From Clostridiales bacterium (GTDB lineage: Bacteria > Bacillota > Clostridia > Christensenellales > Pumilibacteraceae), in assembly GCA_015055625.1 (NCBI GenBank), contig SVHU01000003.1:96008-160007 (forward strand): a DNA stretch of 64,000 nt, written 5' to 3'. The notes beneath the pieces are model-generated. The model saw nothing but the letters and a program-made list of their open reading frames with translations, had not been told where the DNA came from and did not search any database. The position numbers were made by a program, and so were the translations under genes. Positions 1 through 9,191 of the stretch are shown in pieces; positions within the stretch are counted from its first letter, which is position 1; every line of letters starts with the position of its first letter.

Positions 1-488
1 AAAATTACCAACCACGGCGTATAAGGTGGGGGTATTCTGTTTTCTTTATAATACAGTTTTCTATCTTTCAGCATATCAAGACACATTTCAAGCGCCTCAT
101 AAATATACGTATCACCCTGAGGTAAATCAATCAGATTTGGAGCTTGCTTGTCCTTTATAAAAGAAAAATCCTCAATCTTTGTGGGAGTATCGTTAAACGT
201 AACGATTGCGCTCTCGCAAACGTCATACGCAAAATCATCCTCTTTTATCGCCTGATAAAATAACTCAAGACCGTCTTGAACTTCTTGCATATACGTAGTT
301 CCGTTTTCTGCAATGTTTGCCCATTCTCCGTCCACAAACACTTGCTCCGAATTTTCTACGTTTGTCCAACCAAACTTTTTATCGTAAAAATCCATCGATC
401 CTGATATATCTATACAAAAACATACGGGCAAACGCTTTGTCTTTTTTTCAAAATCCACCCTTACGTATCTTTCCATTTTTCTTTCCAT
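1..488 (-). CDS. vWA domain protein, C-terminus cut by window edge
   Basis: Translating the minus strand from the ATG at 488 gives an open frame that runs off the window. The first 30 residues include LPVCFCIDISGSM, the metal-ion-dependent adhesion site (DxSxS) of a von Willebrand factor A domain; a later LPQGDTYIYEAL carries the MIDAS threonine and WLVIF starts the next strand. GGAGAA sits just upstream of the ATG. It is cytosolic (no signal peptide) and is the last visible gene of the kinase/phosphatase/vWA operon, 17 bases after the Sel1 gene. It resembles the vWA protein at 1483-2583 in its opening (basic stretch, then LPxCxxID) and is a paralogue by inference. Such proteins bind partner proteins through Mg2+. 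The C-terminus, where a shared tag might lie, is not visible. Confidence 0.85.
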   Translation of the reverse strand, partial: MERKMERYVRVDFEKKTKRLPVCFCIDISGSMDFYDKKFGWTNVENSEQVFVDGEWANIAENGTTYMQEVQDGLELFYQAIKEDDFAYDVCESAIVTFNDTPTKIEDFSFIKDKQAPNLIDLPQGDTYIYEALEMCLDMLKDRKLYYKENRIPPPYTPWLVI

Positions 489-540
489 AACCAGTTCTCC
501 TTAAATTATAAATCGTTCCAATCGTCAATTTGAGCTAATA
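486..540. repeat. Duplicated gene-junction segment, copy A
   Basis: These 55 bases contain the start codon and ribosome-binding site of the vWA gene that starts at 488, plus the 3' end of the Sel1 gene. They match 1463-1517 at 50 of 55 positions by my alignment. The similarity crosses a stop codon, an intergenic gap and a start codon, so protein selection alone does not explain it. Confidence 0.85.
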
Positions 541-1465
541 CTTTTTTGGAATAATCGTCTAACGAGCTTTCCTGATCTTCCGTTTCCTCTTCTTGTTCGT
601 CTTCGTACTCCTGCTCGTCTTCGTATTCTTGCTCGTCTTCGTATTCTTGCTCGTCTTCGTACTCCTGCTCGTCTTCGTACTCCTGCTCGTCTTCGTACTC
701 TTGTTCGTCTTGTATTAAACCGTTTTCACGCATACGTTGTAGATTTTCTTGTGCAGTTTCGTTTCCTTGCTCGGCGGACTTTCTAAACCAATATACTGCT
801 TCTTCGTAGTCCTGCTCTACACTTTTGCCGTATTGGTACATATAGCCCAAATTGTATTGTCCCCAAGCTTCTCCTTGCTCGGCAGACTTTCTGTACCAAC
901 ATACCGCTTTTTCGTAGTCCTGCTCTACGCCATAGCCGTAGTAGTACATATCGCCCAATCTGTTTTGAGCTTGCGCGTCGCCTTGCTCGGCGGACTTTTT
1001 GTACCAATATACTGCTTTTTCGTAGTTTTGTTTTACGCCATAGCCTTTATCGTACATAACGCCCAAATTGTATTGTCCCGACGCATTTCCTTGCTCGGCA
1101 GACTTTTTGTACCAATATACTGCTTTTTCGTAGTTTTGTTTTACGCCATAACCATTATTGTACATAACGCCCAAATTGTTTTGTCCCGACGCATTTCCCT
1201 GCTCGGCAGACTTTCTGTACCAATATACTGCTTCTTCGTAGTCCTGCTCTACACTTTTGCCGTATTGGTACATATAGCCCAAATTGTATTGTCCCCAAGC
1301 TTCTCCTTGCTCGGCAGACCTTCTAAACCAATATACTGCTTCTTCGTAGTCCTGCTCTACACTTTTGCCGTAGTAGTACATATCGCCCAATCTGTTTTGA
1401 GCTTGCGCGTCGCCTTGCTCGGCTTTAGCTTTGCACTCCAAAAATTCTTCGTTCGTTTCACCCAT
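506..1465 (-). CDS. Sel1-repeat protein with acidic repeat tail and C-terminal tag
   Basis: Cytosolic 319-residue protein. Residues about 14-245 are six and a bit near-identical 36-residue Sel1-like repeats (pattern LGxMYxxGxxVxQxYExAVYWYxKSAEQG), an alpha-solenoid used as a protein-binding scaffold. Residues 253-294 are seven units of DEQEYE, then a short linker and the final segment DDYSKKVLAQIDDWNDL. The neighbouring vWA protein (1483-2583) ends in DDYANKLLSQIDDWDDL, so the two share a C-terminal tag. The ATG at 1465 is preceded by GGAGAAC. It lies between two vWA genes with 17-base gaps on both sides. Inference: an adaptor that displays the tag to a common partner such as one of the locus AAA proteins. 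Confidence 0.9.
   Translation of the reverse strand: MGETNEEFLECKAKAEQGDAQAQNRLGDMYYYGKSVEQDYEEAVYWFRRSAEQGEAWGQYNLGYMYQYGKSVEQDYEEAVYWYRKSAEQGNASGQNNLGVMYNNGYGVKQNYEKAVYWYKKSAEQGNASGQYNLGVMYDKGYGVKQNYEKAVYWYKKSAEQGDAQAQNRLGDMYYYGYGVEQDYEKAVCWYRKSAEQGEAWGQYNLGYMYQYGKSVEQDYEEAVYWFRKSAEQGNETAQENLQRMRENGLIQDEQEYEDEQEYEDEQEYEDEQEYEDEQEYEDEQEYEDEQEEETEDQESSLDDYSKKVLAQIDDWNDL
584..709 (-). repeat. 18-bp tandem repeat (7 units) encoding DEQEYE
   Basis: Seven consecutive 18-base units within the Sel1 gene encode an acidic, tyrosine-containing hexapeptide. Units differ by only a few synonymous bases, so the array has probably expanded recently and may vary in length between strains. Confidence 0.9.
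730..1426 (-). repeat. 108-bp Sel1-coding tandem repeats
   Basis: Six or more 108-base units, some nearly identical (for example the units around 770-880 and 1200-1310), encode the Sel1 motifs. High nucleotide identity points to unit duplication or gene conversion. Confidence 0.85.
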
Positions 1466-1517
1466 AACTCGTTCTCCTTAAATTATAAATCGTCCCAATC
1501 GTCGATTTGAGATAATA
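1463..1517. repeat. Duplicated gene-junction segment, copy B
   Basis: Counterpart of 486-540. Here the segment holds the Sel1 start codon and ribosome-binding site and the 3' end of the vWA gene at 1483-2583, including the codons of the shared C-terminal tag. Confidence 0.85.
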
Positions 1518-2583
1518 ATTTATTAGCGTAGTCGTCTGACGAATTTTCTTGCGATAGTTGAGTTACCGTTTTTTTAATTATCACTCTTTCCTGCTTTACA
1601 TCTTTTTGTTGTGGCGGTTTTTCTTCCACTCGCATTTGTGTCTTTGATTGATTTTGCAAACGTTGCAGTAACTGCGAATCGTCGATTTTTTCTACAACTA
1701 CTCGTTTTGTTTGGGTAATTGTGGGGACGTCGGGATTTCGCGGTTTCACATATTGATTTATTTGTTCTTGCGAAACGTAATTGACTTGTTGTCGTCTTGT
1801 AGTAGGATCGTCAAAATCGTTGTTAAACAAGTTTGCTCCCGCGCTAACGCTTCGGCTGAGAACTTGGAAGAAGTCTTTGAAGGATACTTGCTTATGTCCG
1901 GAGCCTATTTCTACACACTTGCCATTTAGTGTAAAACCGTCCATTTGTTCGACAGCCTCTTGATAATGTCCGTCGCTTCTTTCGCTGATAAGCACGGATA
2001 TAACCGTAAGCTTACCTTTTTCTTGTAACGCCTTTACTTCGTTTTGCACTTCGCCCAGTCTGCGTTCTATATCGCTAAAATCTTTATCCTTGCTTCCTTC
2101 GTACCTCCATTCAACACCTGGTGTTGCTCTTCCGTCGGAAAATATAACTAACCAAGGATATTTTCTGTTTGCGCCCAATTCTTGTTTCTTACGCTCCAGC
2201 ATGTCCAGCGCAAGCTTTACTCCTGCCGGCGTATCTCCGGATCCGCTACCCGCCTTAAAATGCAGGTTACAACGTGATAGTGGAGTAAAGTTTTGAAGTA
2301 TCCTCGCCTGAACGTGTCCGCCATATCCGTCGTATTCCTCTGAAAATCCAACAGCAGAAATTTCTACGGAGTCCTTCAACATATCGTCTTGTCTGAGCTC
2401 TCTTAAAAACTGTTGAATACCCTCGTTTAGTCTATCCATTCGGGTTTTTCCGTTTTCCTTAAACTGCGACATTTTCATTGACGCGCTTTGGTCGATAACC
2501 AGACAAATGGGCAATAGTTTAGTTTTTGAACTTCTGTGTTGCTGATCAATTTCTATGTATTTTCTATATGCTCTCTCTGACAT
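1483..2583 (-). CDS. vWA domain protein with C-terminal DDWDDL tag
   Basis: 366-residue cytosolic protein. Residues about 25-240 form a vWA domain: PICLVIDQSASM gives the MIDAS DxSxS, SGSGDTPAG the threonine, and WLVIFSDGRATPG the aspartate. The residues after about 250 are low-complexity, polar and basic (QTKRVVVEK, PPQQKDVKQERV) and likely disordered. The last 17 residues, DDYANKLLSQIDDWDDL, match the tail of the adjacent Sel1 protein. It starts 9 bases after the giant LRR gene. vWA domains of this kind usually assemble with a partner ATPase, kinase or substrate; which one here is not shown. Confidence 0.88.
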   Translation of the reverse strand: MSERAYRKYIEIDQQHRSSKTKLLPICLVIDQSASMKMSQFKENGKTRMDRLNEGIQQFLRELRQDDMLKDSVEISAVGFSEEYDGYGGHVQARILQNFTPLSRCNLHFKAGSGSGDTPAGVKLALDMLERKKQELGANRKYPWLVIFSDGRATPGVEWRYEGSKDKDFSDIERRLGEVQNEVKALQEKGKLTVISVLISERSDGHYQEAVEQMDGFTLNGKCVEIGSGHKQVSFKDFFQVLSRSVSAGANLFNNDFDDPTTRRQQVNYVSQEQINQYVKPRNPDVPTITQTKRVVVEKIDDSQLLQRLQNQSKTQMRVEEKPPQQKDVKQERVIIKKTVTQLSQENSSDDYANKLLSQIDDWDDL

Positions 2584-2592
2584 AACTACTCC

Positions 2593-5500
2593 TTACACAT
2601 TCTTTACTATTACCTTATCGAAGAAAATTCCATGCCTTTTACAGCCTTTTTTCCAGTTTTTAGTCCAGCTTGCTTCTTGCGCTTTATTTACCCTTATAAT
2701 AGGCGTCTTTGCATCCTTAAACACGTATTCACCCACTTGGACCAAAGTTTTTGGAACAAGTATTTCAATCTTGAACATATTTGTTCCCTCAAACGCGTAC
2801 GAGCCAAGCGCTTTTAAGGAAGTGGGAAGCTCTATCTTAATAAGCGAAGCACACAAAGCAAACGCCCTGTCGGGAATAACTTCCAGCTGTTTATTTAACG
2901 TTATCTCTTCCAGTCCGGAATTTGCAAAAGCAGACTCTCCCAGCGAGGTCAGTTTGTTAAGATTAGCTTTCTTTATCCTCAAACATCCTTCAAACGCCCT
3001 CTCGCCTATTTTTGTAATATTGTCAAACGCAATATTTGTCAGGCTTGTACATCCGCTAAAGCATTTTGAGGGGATAGACGTTACGTTGTTCAGTGTTTTT
3101 ACGCTGACAAGCTCTTTGCTTCCCTCAAACATACTTGAGTACAATTCTCCGCCCAGTATTGTTACTTCTCTAAGTTTTTGAGTAGAAATACCTATTCCGC
3201 TAAGATAATTTTCGCCCATAACAACTATCGCTAAATTGCCTATTTTGTTACAACCGTAAAAAGCATTCTTTCCGATGTTAATACATTTTTCCGTCAATAC
3301 CACGTCCCTGATATCCGTGCCGGCAAAAGCCTCTTGTCCTATGCTCTCCACCTCGCTAAAATCAAAGTTTTGCAACAATGCGCAGTTTTTAAAAGCGCAA
3401 TCTTCAACGCTTATGATTTTACCTAAGCCCGATATTGTAGAAAGCTTACTCATTCCGCTAAAACAGCCCTTAGCAATAGTCGTGTCTTCATAGTTCAAAC
3501 TAAGGTCAACAACGCTCCTAAATCCGCTGAACGCGTCCTCTACAAGCTTACCTGTTGCAACGCTTATCTTTTCCACTTTGCTATTATTATCGCCAAGCAA
3601 ATAACTCAACGGCTTTGGATTGTCTATACTCTCGCCAACAAATGGAAGGGATAATTCTTTCAAGCCCACACACTTACTAAACGCGTTTTCGCCTATACGT
3701 ATTGCGTTTTTCAGGTCAACTTTTCTTATATTGCTACATCCGCTAAATGCTTCGATTCCCACGTTTTGCATATTTTCAAAGTCAAAGCAGTCAAGTTCCT
3801 TACAGTCCTTAAATGCTCTGTCTTCCACGTTTTTAGCGTTTGGTATAGTAAGTTCACTCAAATTTACAAGCCCTGCAAAACAGCTATCAGGCACACTTTC
3901 AAGCTCACCCGAAAACTCTATTGCTTTAAGCGAAGAATATCCGCTAAACGCGCTACTAACAAGCTGTCCGCCTTTTATAACAAGCTTTTCTATATTGCTA
4001 TTGTCGCCAAGCAAATAACTCAACGGCTTTGGATTGTCTATACTCTCGCCAATAAAGGGAAGGGATAATTTTTTCAAGCCCGCGCACTTACTAAACGCGT
4101 TTGTGCCTATTTGTTGAAGATTACTAAAGCTCAAACTTGTTATTTTCTCACAGCCACAAAAAGCGCTCTCGCCTATTTCAATCACAAGTCCTATATTTAC
4201 TACGTCGGTAAGATTGGACAAACCGTAAAAACACTTGTCGGGAATACCGGCAACAGGACAACCAAACCTAATAGTTTTAAGCAAGCTGGCAAACTCAAAC
4301 ATGCCTAAAGCAAGCTTATCGGACTTTGTAATTACAATATTACGCAAAGCGCAATTATCGGAAGATGCAAACAAGTAGGATATATCTTTGATTTCCTGTT
4401 CGTTTCTTCCTACAAATGGCAACGTCAGATTTTTAAGACTGTCGCATCTTTCAAAAATCCGCTCGCCGATTTCGCTTACGCTATCGGGAATTACCATGCT
4501 CGAAATACAGCTACATCCACCAAACGCTTCTCTTCCTATCTTGCTACAACCGTCCGCAAGTTCAATATCCTTTAGCCAATAACAATTACTAAAATATCCG
4601 TCGGAAATATCGCCCGTAACGTGAACGTTTTCGCCCACTCTGCCCACAGCCTGCTCGTAGCTTAGCCCATTATCTCGCTCAAACGCGGTAACAGGCTTGG
4701 TTATTTGTACAAGGTTTTCACAGCCTGCAAAACAGCCAAGTCCGATTTTACTACAATCGCTACTTAGCGCAACGCTACTTAGCGATAAACAGTTATAAAA
4801 ACACATATCGCCAAAGTTTATTACGTTTTCTATTCCTTCTATCTCTCTCAAATTTTCACAGCACGAAAACGCCATGTCGTCCACGGTTTGCGCGCGCTGT
4901 AAAACTACGCTTTCAAGACTGTATTGCTTATAAAAATATTTATACGGAACGCTATCGCTACAATAAACTATTTGCTTTAATCTATCGTAGCCAAACACCT
5001 CGCTAAGCGTTGCGTTATTAAGCTTACCTACCTTTATTCTACTTAGCTTCTTACACGCTTCAAGCGCGGTTGTATCCACGCAAAGCCCGTCGAAAGCGCT
5101 CTCAAAATACTCGAGGTTTTCACACTTTTCAAAAGCGTTTGCACAAACGTTTCTAACGTTATTTTGTACAAAAATCTCGGTAACGTTCGCGTCAAAACAG
5201 TAAATCAGCTCGCTATCTCCATACAAATATCCGTCCGCGATAACGTAGGGCAAAGAGTCAAGAATTTCAATCTCGCCAATATTACAAGAGGTAAAGGCGT
5301 TGGGCTGAATACTGCGCACGTTCTTTAGCGTAAGCTTATCGACAGTTAGTCTGTCAAAAGCGTAAGCTTGGATATTATCTACGCTATTTATTGTAAGCGC
5401 GCCAATATGCGAACAATCGAACACGTTGCTTGTAAGCGTTGCTAAGCCAATCTCGACTTCCTTATAATCCACGCCCTGCATACAACTACAAAGCGAACCG

Positions 5501-8316
5501 ATATTTATTTTATCTATTATAGCATTCTTAAACGCGTCTTTATAATTTTGACGCCAGTACGAAACAGATAAAAGTCCGACGTTCTCTACGCTTTCAAAAC
5601 TCAGATTGCTAAAACTCAGTCTGTCGCTAAGCTTCAAGCTGTTGATCTGCTTTGCTTGCACGGCATTGTCTTTCAGTACCAAACCGCCTTTAAGCTCCAA
5701 ACTGTCTATCGCTCCTTGCATAATAGCGAAAGAATGTAACACTTTTAATCCATCAGAATAATTTTCGTAATCGTCTTGTTTTGACAAATAATATAACTGG
5801 GTTGCATCTTTAGACACAACCGAATTGTTAATTACTGCAAAATTAGCACATTCTTCGTGTATATTTATAGTTATTTCATTCGTCAAATTCATAAAAGACT
5901 TTGCCGAAAAGCTTTTCAAATGCTTGCCAAAATTGATAGAAGTAAGATTCATTTTGTCGTCAAGATCCAAATAATCAAACGCAATCAAATACGGCAAATT
6001 CAAATTATTTACGTAATCAACACCAGACATAGCGTAAGAAGGTAATTGAGTCGTAAGCAAAGTCAAATTATCTATCCTGAAGGTGTCGTTTATATAAAAA
6101 TTTCCGTCCGTTTCTAAAAATAAATAATCTATTCCGTTATACTTACCGTCGCTTATCAGCAAGTCGCACGAAGGCAACGTAAGCTCTTTTACGTCAAAAC
6201 AGTTACAAAGCGCGCCCATACCCAGCTGTTTACGAACGTTAGAAAAATTCGCATTCTGCACTTTTGTATTAGCAAAAGCTCTGTCCCCAACGCTTGTCAT
6301 TTTGGAAAAATCTATCAGACTTTCCACGCTGTAACAGCTTTCGAACGCCGAATTTCCCACTTGCAAACTCTCGTACGTTACGTCCAAATTTTCCAGCTTT
6401 TCGCACTTACAGAACGCTTGATCTTCAATATTTTCCACGCTTCCGTTAATCTTAATAGCCTCGACGTTTTCACACTCGCAAAACGCTCCGCTAGGAATAA
6501 CGCCATCCGCCTTACATTCGATATATCTAACGTTGCCATACCCCCTGAACGCGTCTTGTATCGCATTGTCGCCCACTATCAAATAGTCTATACTGATCCT
6601 CGAAAACAAATCTACGCTTTTTTCGAAAATCTGATATACACTTAAGTTTGGTTTAATATTTTGTAGCGACGAAATTTTTAACATTCTTATATTTTTTACG
6701 CCGTGGAAAGCTCCTACGTAAACTTCACAATCGGCAAATTCGAGGTTGATTTTATCAACAAAAATAGAGTTACCAAACGCAAAACAATCGATTTTTACGA
6801 ATTTTCTCTTAAAATTAAAGCTTCTCAGATCCGTTCTTGACAAGCAAAACGCGCCAAACGTCGAAACGGTATCCAAAAACGCAAAATTATCAAGTTTTTT
6901 GCATGCGTAAAAAGAGTAATTACCAATGGCATCACCCAAGTATTTTATATTAAGTTCAGATAAATTTACACAGTTACAAAACGCTCTGTCAAAAATATGC
7001 GTAATTTCACTATCAAAAGTTACTTGCGCTAAACTTTCGCAGTTTTCAAAACACGATATGGGCACAACCGCTCCGCTTTTGACGCTAATTTGTTCAACGT
7101 TCTTACAATCCTTAAATTCTTCGTCGCCTACTAATACAAGGCTAACCTTTTTAAGGGCAAAGTGATGTTCGTTAAACGCCTCGACGCTACGCTCAAACAA
7201 TTCGTACGGACGCACGGCAAGCTCTGCGTTTAGTTCCAGCTCTTCTACGTTTACGCACCCTATAAACGGACTTGCGCCCACGCTTGCGATAGGAGTGTTG
7301 ATAACCACCTTAGTTACGTTTACGCACCCTATAAACGCGTTTACGTCCAAACTTTCACAATTAGATAGCGTTACGCTGTCCATGCTAGCGCCCCAAAACG
7401 CGCTGTTACCAATACTTTTAAGCTGAGAAACAAACTCAAAGTTTGCGATAGATTCGCATCCGGCAAAAGCTCTTGCCCCCACGCTTTCAAGCGAGGAAAA
7501 GCGCGCACCCCTGAATTTTTTACAATCAAAAAAGCAATCGTCGCCGATTGAAATCAGGTTATCGCAATTTATTCGCTTTAAGAGCGTACAGCCTCTAAAT
7601 GCGCCGTCAGGTAAAGACGTAACGTTCTTACTAAGACCTACCGTTTCGATATTTTCACATCCGCTAAACGCATTTTTTTCTATTGTAGTAACGGTGTTTG
7701 GGATATACACTAATCTGACGTTCTTATTATCCCTAAAAGCGTCTTTGCCGAGTGCGTTAACAAAGGAAGGAATGATAACGTACGTATTTTTTCCCTTGTA
7801 TTTTAATAATTTACCGCTGTCTATCTCAAAATCGCCCAGTCTATCTCTATAACGCCCCTGCCCGAAAGTAATTTCGTCGGTAGACATTTTTACGTTATAT
7901 CCATAGTTATAATCTTCGGGATTTATCCACCTTACGCTGTCTATCCTAAGATTGTTTACGGCGCTGTCTTTTGATGCTATGTACGACAAAATAGCGTACA
8001 TAAAATACGAGTACGAAAAACACGAAATATTATTTTTATCCAATTTATCCGCAATATTCTCTATTGTTTTCTCCAGAGCGAAAAACTGGTCGTTGTTAGC
8101 CAAAGACACGTTATAAGCACTGTATATCTCATAAAAAAGACTAACGTTTCCGCACAAGGGATGAATAATATTTTTGTATTCTTGTAATTGCAAAACATCC
8201 GTTTCGGACTGCATAAGTTTTGTATACGCCTTTAATATCTTTTTGTCGCAATCTTTATCTCTAAGATTGACTGCTTTTGCGTCTAAAATTTCTTTAACTG
8301 CAAGTAAAAACTCCAT
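2593..8316 (-). CDS. Giant intracellular BspA-type leucine-rich-repeat protein
   Basis: 1907 residues. After a helical N-terminal region (about 1-170) almost the whole protein is LRR_5/BspA-type repeats with the pattern 'A-F-x-G-C-x-x-L-x-x-(I/V)-x-(L/I)...I-G-x-x-A-F', for example NAFSGCENIETV and RAFEGCLRIKKA. BspA-type repeats usually occur on exported surface proteins; this one has no signal peptide, anchor or transmembrane segment and sits inside a signalling operon, so an internal recognition surface or scaffold is more likely. It ends in a basic segment (KNWKKGCKRHG). Neighbours are a HEPN-like protein upstream (22-base gap) and a vWA gene downstream (9 bases). Repeats near residues 1400-1600 are close duplicates (SLPFxGESIDNPKPLSYLLG occurs twice). 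Confidence 0.9.
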   Translation of the reverse strand: MEFLLAVKEILDAKAVNLRDKDCDKKILKAYTKLMQSETDVLQLQEYKNIIHPLCGNVSLFYEIYSAYNVSLANNDQFFALEKTIENIADKLDKNNISCFSYSYFMYAILSYIASKDSAVNNLRIDSVRWINPEDYNYGYNVKMSTDEITFGQGRYRDRLGDFEIDSGKLLKYKGKNTYVIIPSFVNALGKDAFRDNKNVRLVYIPNTVTTIEKNAFSGCENIETVGLSKNVTSLPDGAFRGCTLLKRINCDNLISIGDDCFFDCKKFRGARFSSLESVGARAFAGCESIANFEFVSQLKSIGNSAFWGASMDSVTLSNCESLDVNAFIGCVNVTKVVINTPIASVGASPFIGCVNVEELELNAELAVRPYELFERSVEAFNEHHFALKKVSLVLVGDEEFKDCKNVEQISVKSGAVVPISCFENCESLAQVTFDSEITHIFDRAFCNCVNLSELNIKYLGDAIGNYSFYACKKLDNFAFLDTVSTFGAFCLSRTDLRSFNFKRKFVKIDCFAFGNSIFVDKINLEFADCEVYVGAFHGVKNIRMLKISSLQNIKPNLSVYQIFEKSVDLFSRISIDYLIVGDNAIQDAFRGYGNVRYIECKADGVIPSGAFCECENVEAIKINGSVENIEDQAFCKCEKLENLDVTYESLQVGNSAFESCYSVESLIDFSKMTSVGDRAFANTKVQNANFSNVRKQLGMGALCNCFDVKELTLPSCDLLISDGKYNGIDYLFLETDGNFYINDTFRIDNLTLLTTQLPSYAMSGVDYVNNLNLPYLIAFDYLDLDDKMNLTSINFGKHLKSFSAKSFMNLTNEITINIHEECANFAVINNSVVSKDATQLYYLSKQDDYENYSDGLKVLHSFAIMQGAIDSLELKGGLVLKDNAVQAKQINSLKLSDRLSFSNLSFESVENVGLLSVSYWRQNYKDAFKNAIIDKINIGSLCSCMQGVDYKEVEIGLATLTSNVFDCSHIGALTINSVDNIQAYAFDRLTVDKLTLKNVRSIQPNAFTSCNIGEIEILDSLPYVIADGYLYGDSELIYCFDANVTEIFVQNNVRNVCANAFEKCENLEYFESAFDGLCVDTTALEACKKLSRIKVGKLNNATLSEVFGYDRLKQIVYCSDSVPYKYFYKQYSLESVVLQRAQTVDDMAFSCCENLREIEGIENVINFGDMCFYNCLSLSSVALSSDCSKIGLGCFAGCENLVQITKPVTAFERDNGLSYEQAVGRVGENVHVTGDISDGYFSNCYWLKDIELADGCSKIGREAFGGCSCISSMVIPDSVSEIGERIFERCDSLKNLTLPFVGRNEQEIKDISYLFASSDNCALRNIVITKSDKLALGMFEFASLLKTIRFGCPVAGIPDKCFYGLSNLTDVVNIGLVIEIGESAFCGCEKITSLSFSNLQQIGTNAFSKCAGLKKLSLPFIGESIDNPKPLSYLLGDNSNIEKLVIKGGQLVSSAFSGYSSLKAIEFSGELESVPDSCFAGLVNLSELTIPNAKNVEDRAFKDCKELDCFDFENMQNVGIEAFSGCSNIRKVDLKNAIRIGENAFSKCVGLKELSLPFVGESIDNPKPLSYLLGDNNSKVEKISVATGKLVEDAFSGFRSVVDLSLNYEDTTIAKGCFSGMSKLSTISGLGKIISVEDCAFKNCALLQNFDFSEVESIGQEAFAGTDIRDVVLTEKCINIGKNAFYGCNKIGNLAIVVMGENYLSGIGISTQKLREVTILGGELYSSMFEGSKELVSVKTLNNVTSIPSKCFSGCTSLTNIAFDNITKIGERAFEGCLRIKKANLNKLTSLGESAFANSGLEEITLNKQLEVIPDRAFALCASLIKIELPTSLKALGSYAFEGTNMFKIEILVPKTLVQVGEYVFKDAKTPIIRVNKAQEASWTKNWKKGCKRHGIFFDKVIVKNV

Positions 8317-8338
8317 AATTCTCTCTTTTTTGTATATT

Positions 8339-9181
8339 TTAGCGTGTCATCTCTTTAAAACAGTATTTCAATACTTCCAGTCCGTGCACAAGAGCAAACT
8401 CATAGCTGGCATATCCTTCGTGCGTGTTTGCGTTTCCTCTATTTAAAACCGCCTTAAATTCTTGCGCCATTGCTCGACTGATAATTTTTTTGTCTTTCAA
8501 TATTTTAAGACAGTCTGCGGGTCTGGACGGAGCTTCCGTAGTACGATTTTTTTTCTCGTCTACACCAAAAATCTTATTCTTTTCACACAAATTTTTAAGG
8601 TAATGCTCGATCGCCATTCTCTCCAAAATTAACGGCACGTACATATCATAATAGCCAAATATCTTTTTTGAATATTTCTCTACCCTATAAGCATTGCGGA
8701 TAAACATCATAACACGTGTTTTACCCTGCTTTTTATAAAGATTTTCGTCATCTCTATTGAAAAAATCAGACTCGTCTAAATACTTTATGTCCTCTTTTGG
8801 GAACATTTCTCGTTTTTCAAGTATATTAAGCTCCCACAAAATCCACTCGACGAATCTTGCGTTATGCTCTATGCCAAACTTAGCCACCTCGCCTGTGGCT
8901 AAGTAGTGTCTTGCTCTATTACATGCCAGCTCATACTCATTCCACTTTGAGTCAGCTCCGTCGCCCAAACGCGCCTTCATCTTTTGTTTGATTTCCTCAT
9001 AATCATTAGGAACGCTTCCGATTACGTGCTTTAGGATCTGGTTGCACAAATCACTTGTTTTACCTACGGAGTCTTTTTTGTCTTTTGGAGAAGTAGAAAA
9101 GTACAGCCTCATTATTTCGTTAGCCGTATCAGCAATTTGACGCGCAGTACTTCTCGGATCCTGTGATGAAAAATAAACCAT
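8339..9181 (-). CDS. Uncharacterised alpha-helical protein, HEPN/DUF4145-like C-terminus
   Basis: 280 residues, soluble and predicted largely helical. I do not recognise the N-terminal two thirds. Near the C-terminus, LNRGNANTHEGYASYEFALVHGL resembles the last helices of HEPN/DUF4145 domains, where an R-x(4-6)-H motif (here R-GNANT-H) can be the RNase site. The assignment rests on that motif and helix pattern only. It is the fourth gene of the kinase-PP2C-vWA operon, 10 bases after the vWA gene. If it is a HEPN protein, RNA cleavage or RNA binding would fit the polymerase, helicase and nuclease genes of the superlocus. Confidence 0.6.
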   Translation of the reverse strand: MVYFSSQDPRSTARQIADTANEIMRLYFSTSPKDKKDSVGKTSDLCNQILKHVIGSVPNDYEEIKQKMKARLGDGADSKWNEYELACNRARHYLATGEVAKFGIEHNARFVEWILWELNILEKREMFPKEDIKYLDESDFFNRDDENLYKKQGKTRVMMFIRNAYRVEKYSKKIFGYYDMYVPLILERMAIEHYLKNLCEKNKIFGVDEKKNRTTEAPSRPADCLKILKDKKIISRAMAQEFKAVLNRGNANTHEGYASYEFALVHGLEVLKYCFKEMTR

Positions 9182-9191
9182 ACTCTACTCC

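Noticed and set aside
584..1426. Regular repeats considered as a CRISPR array
   Set aside because: Repeats are contiguous, in frame and protein-coding, with no unique spacers; no cas genes in the window.
749..1510. 253-codon plus-strand frame with repeats, looking like a membrane protein
   Set aside because: It is the mirror of the Sel1 repeat gene; its periodicity is that of the Sel1 codons.
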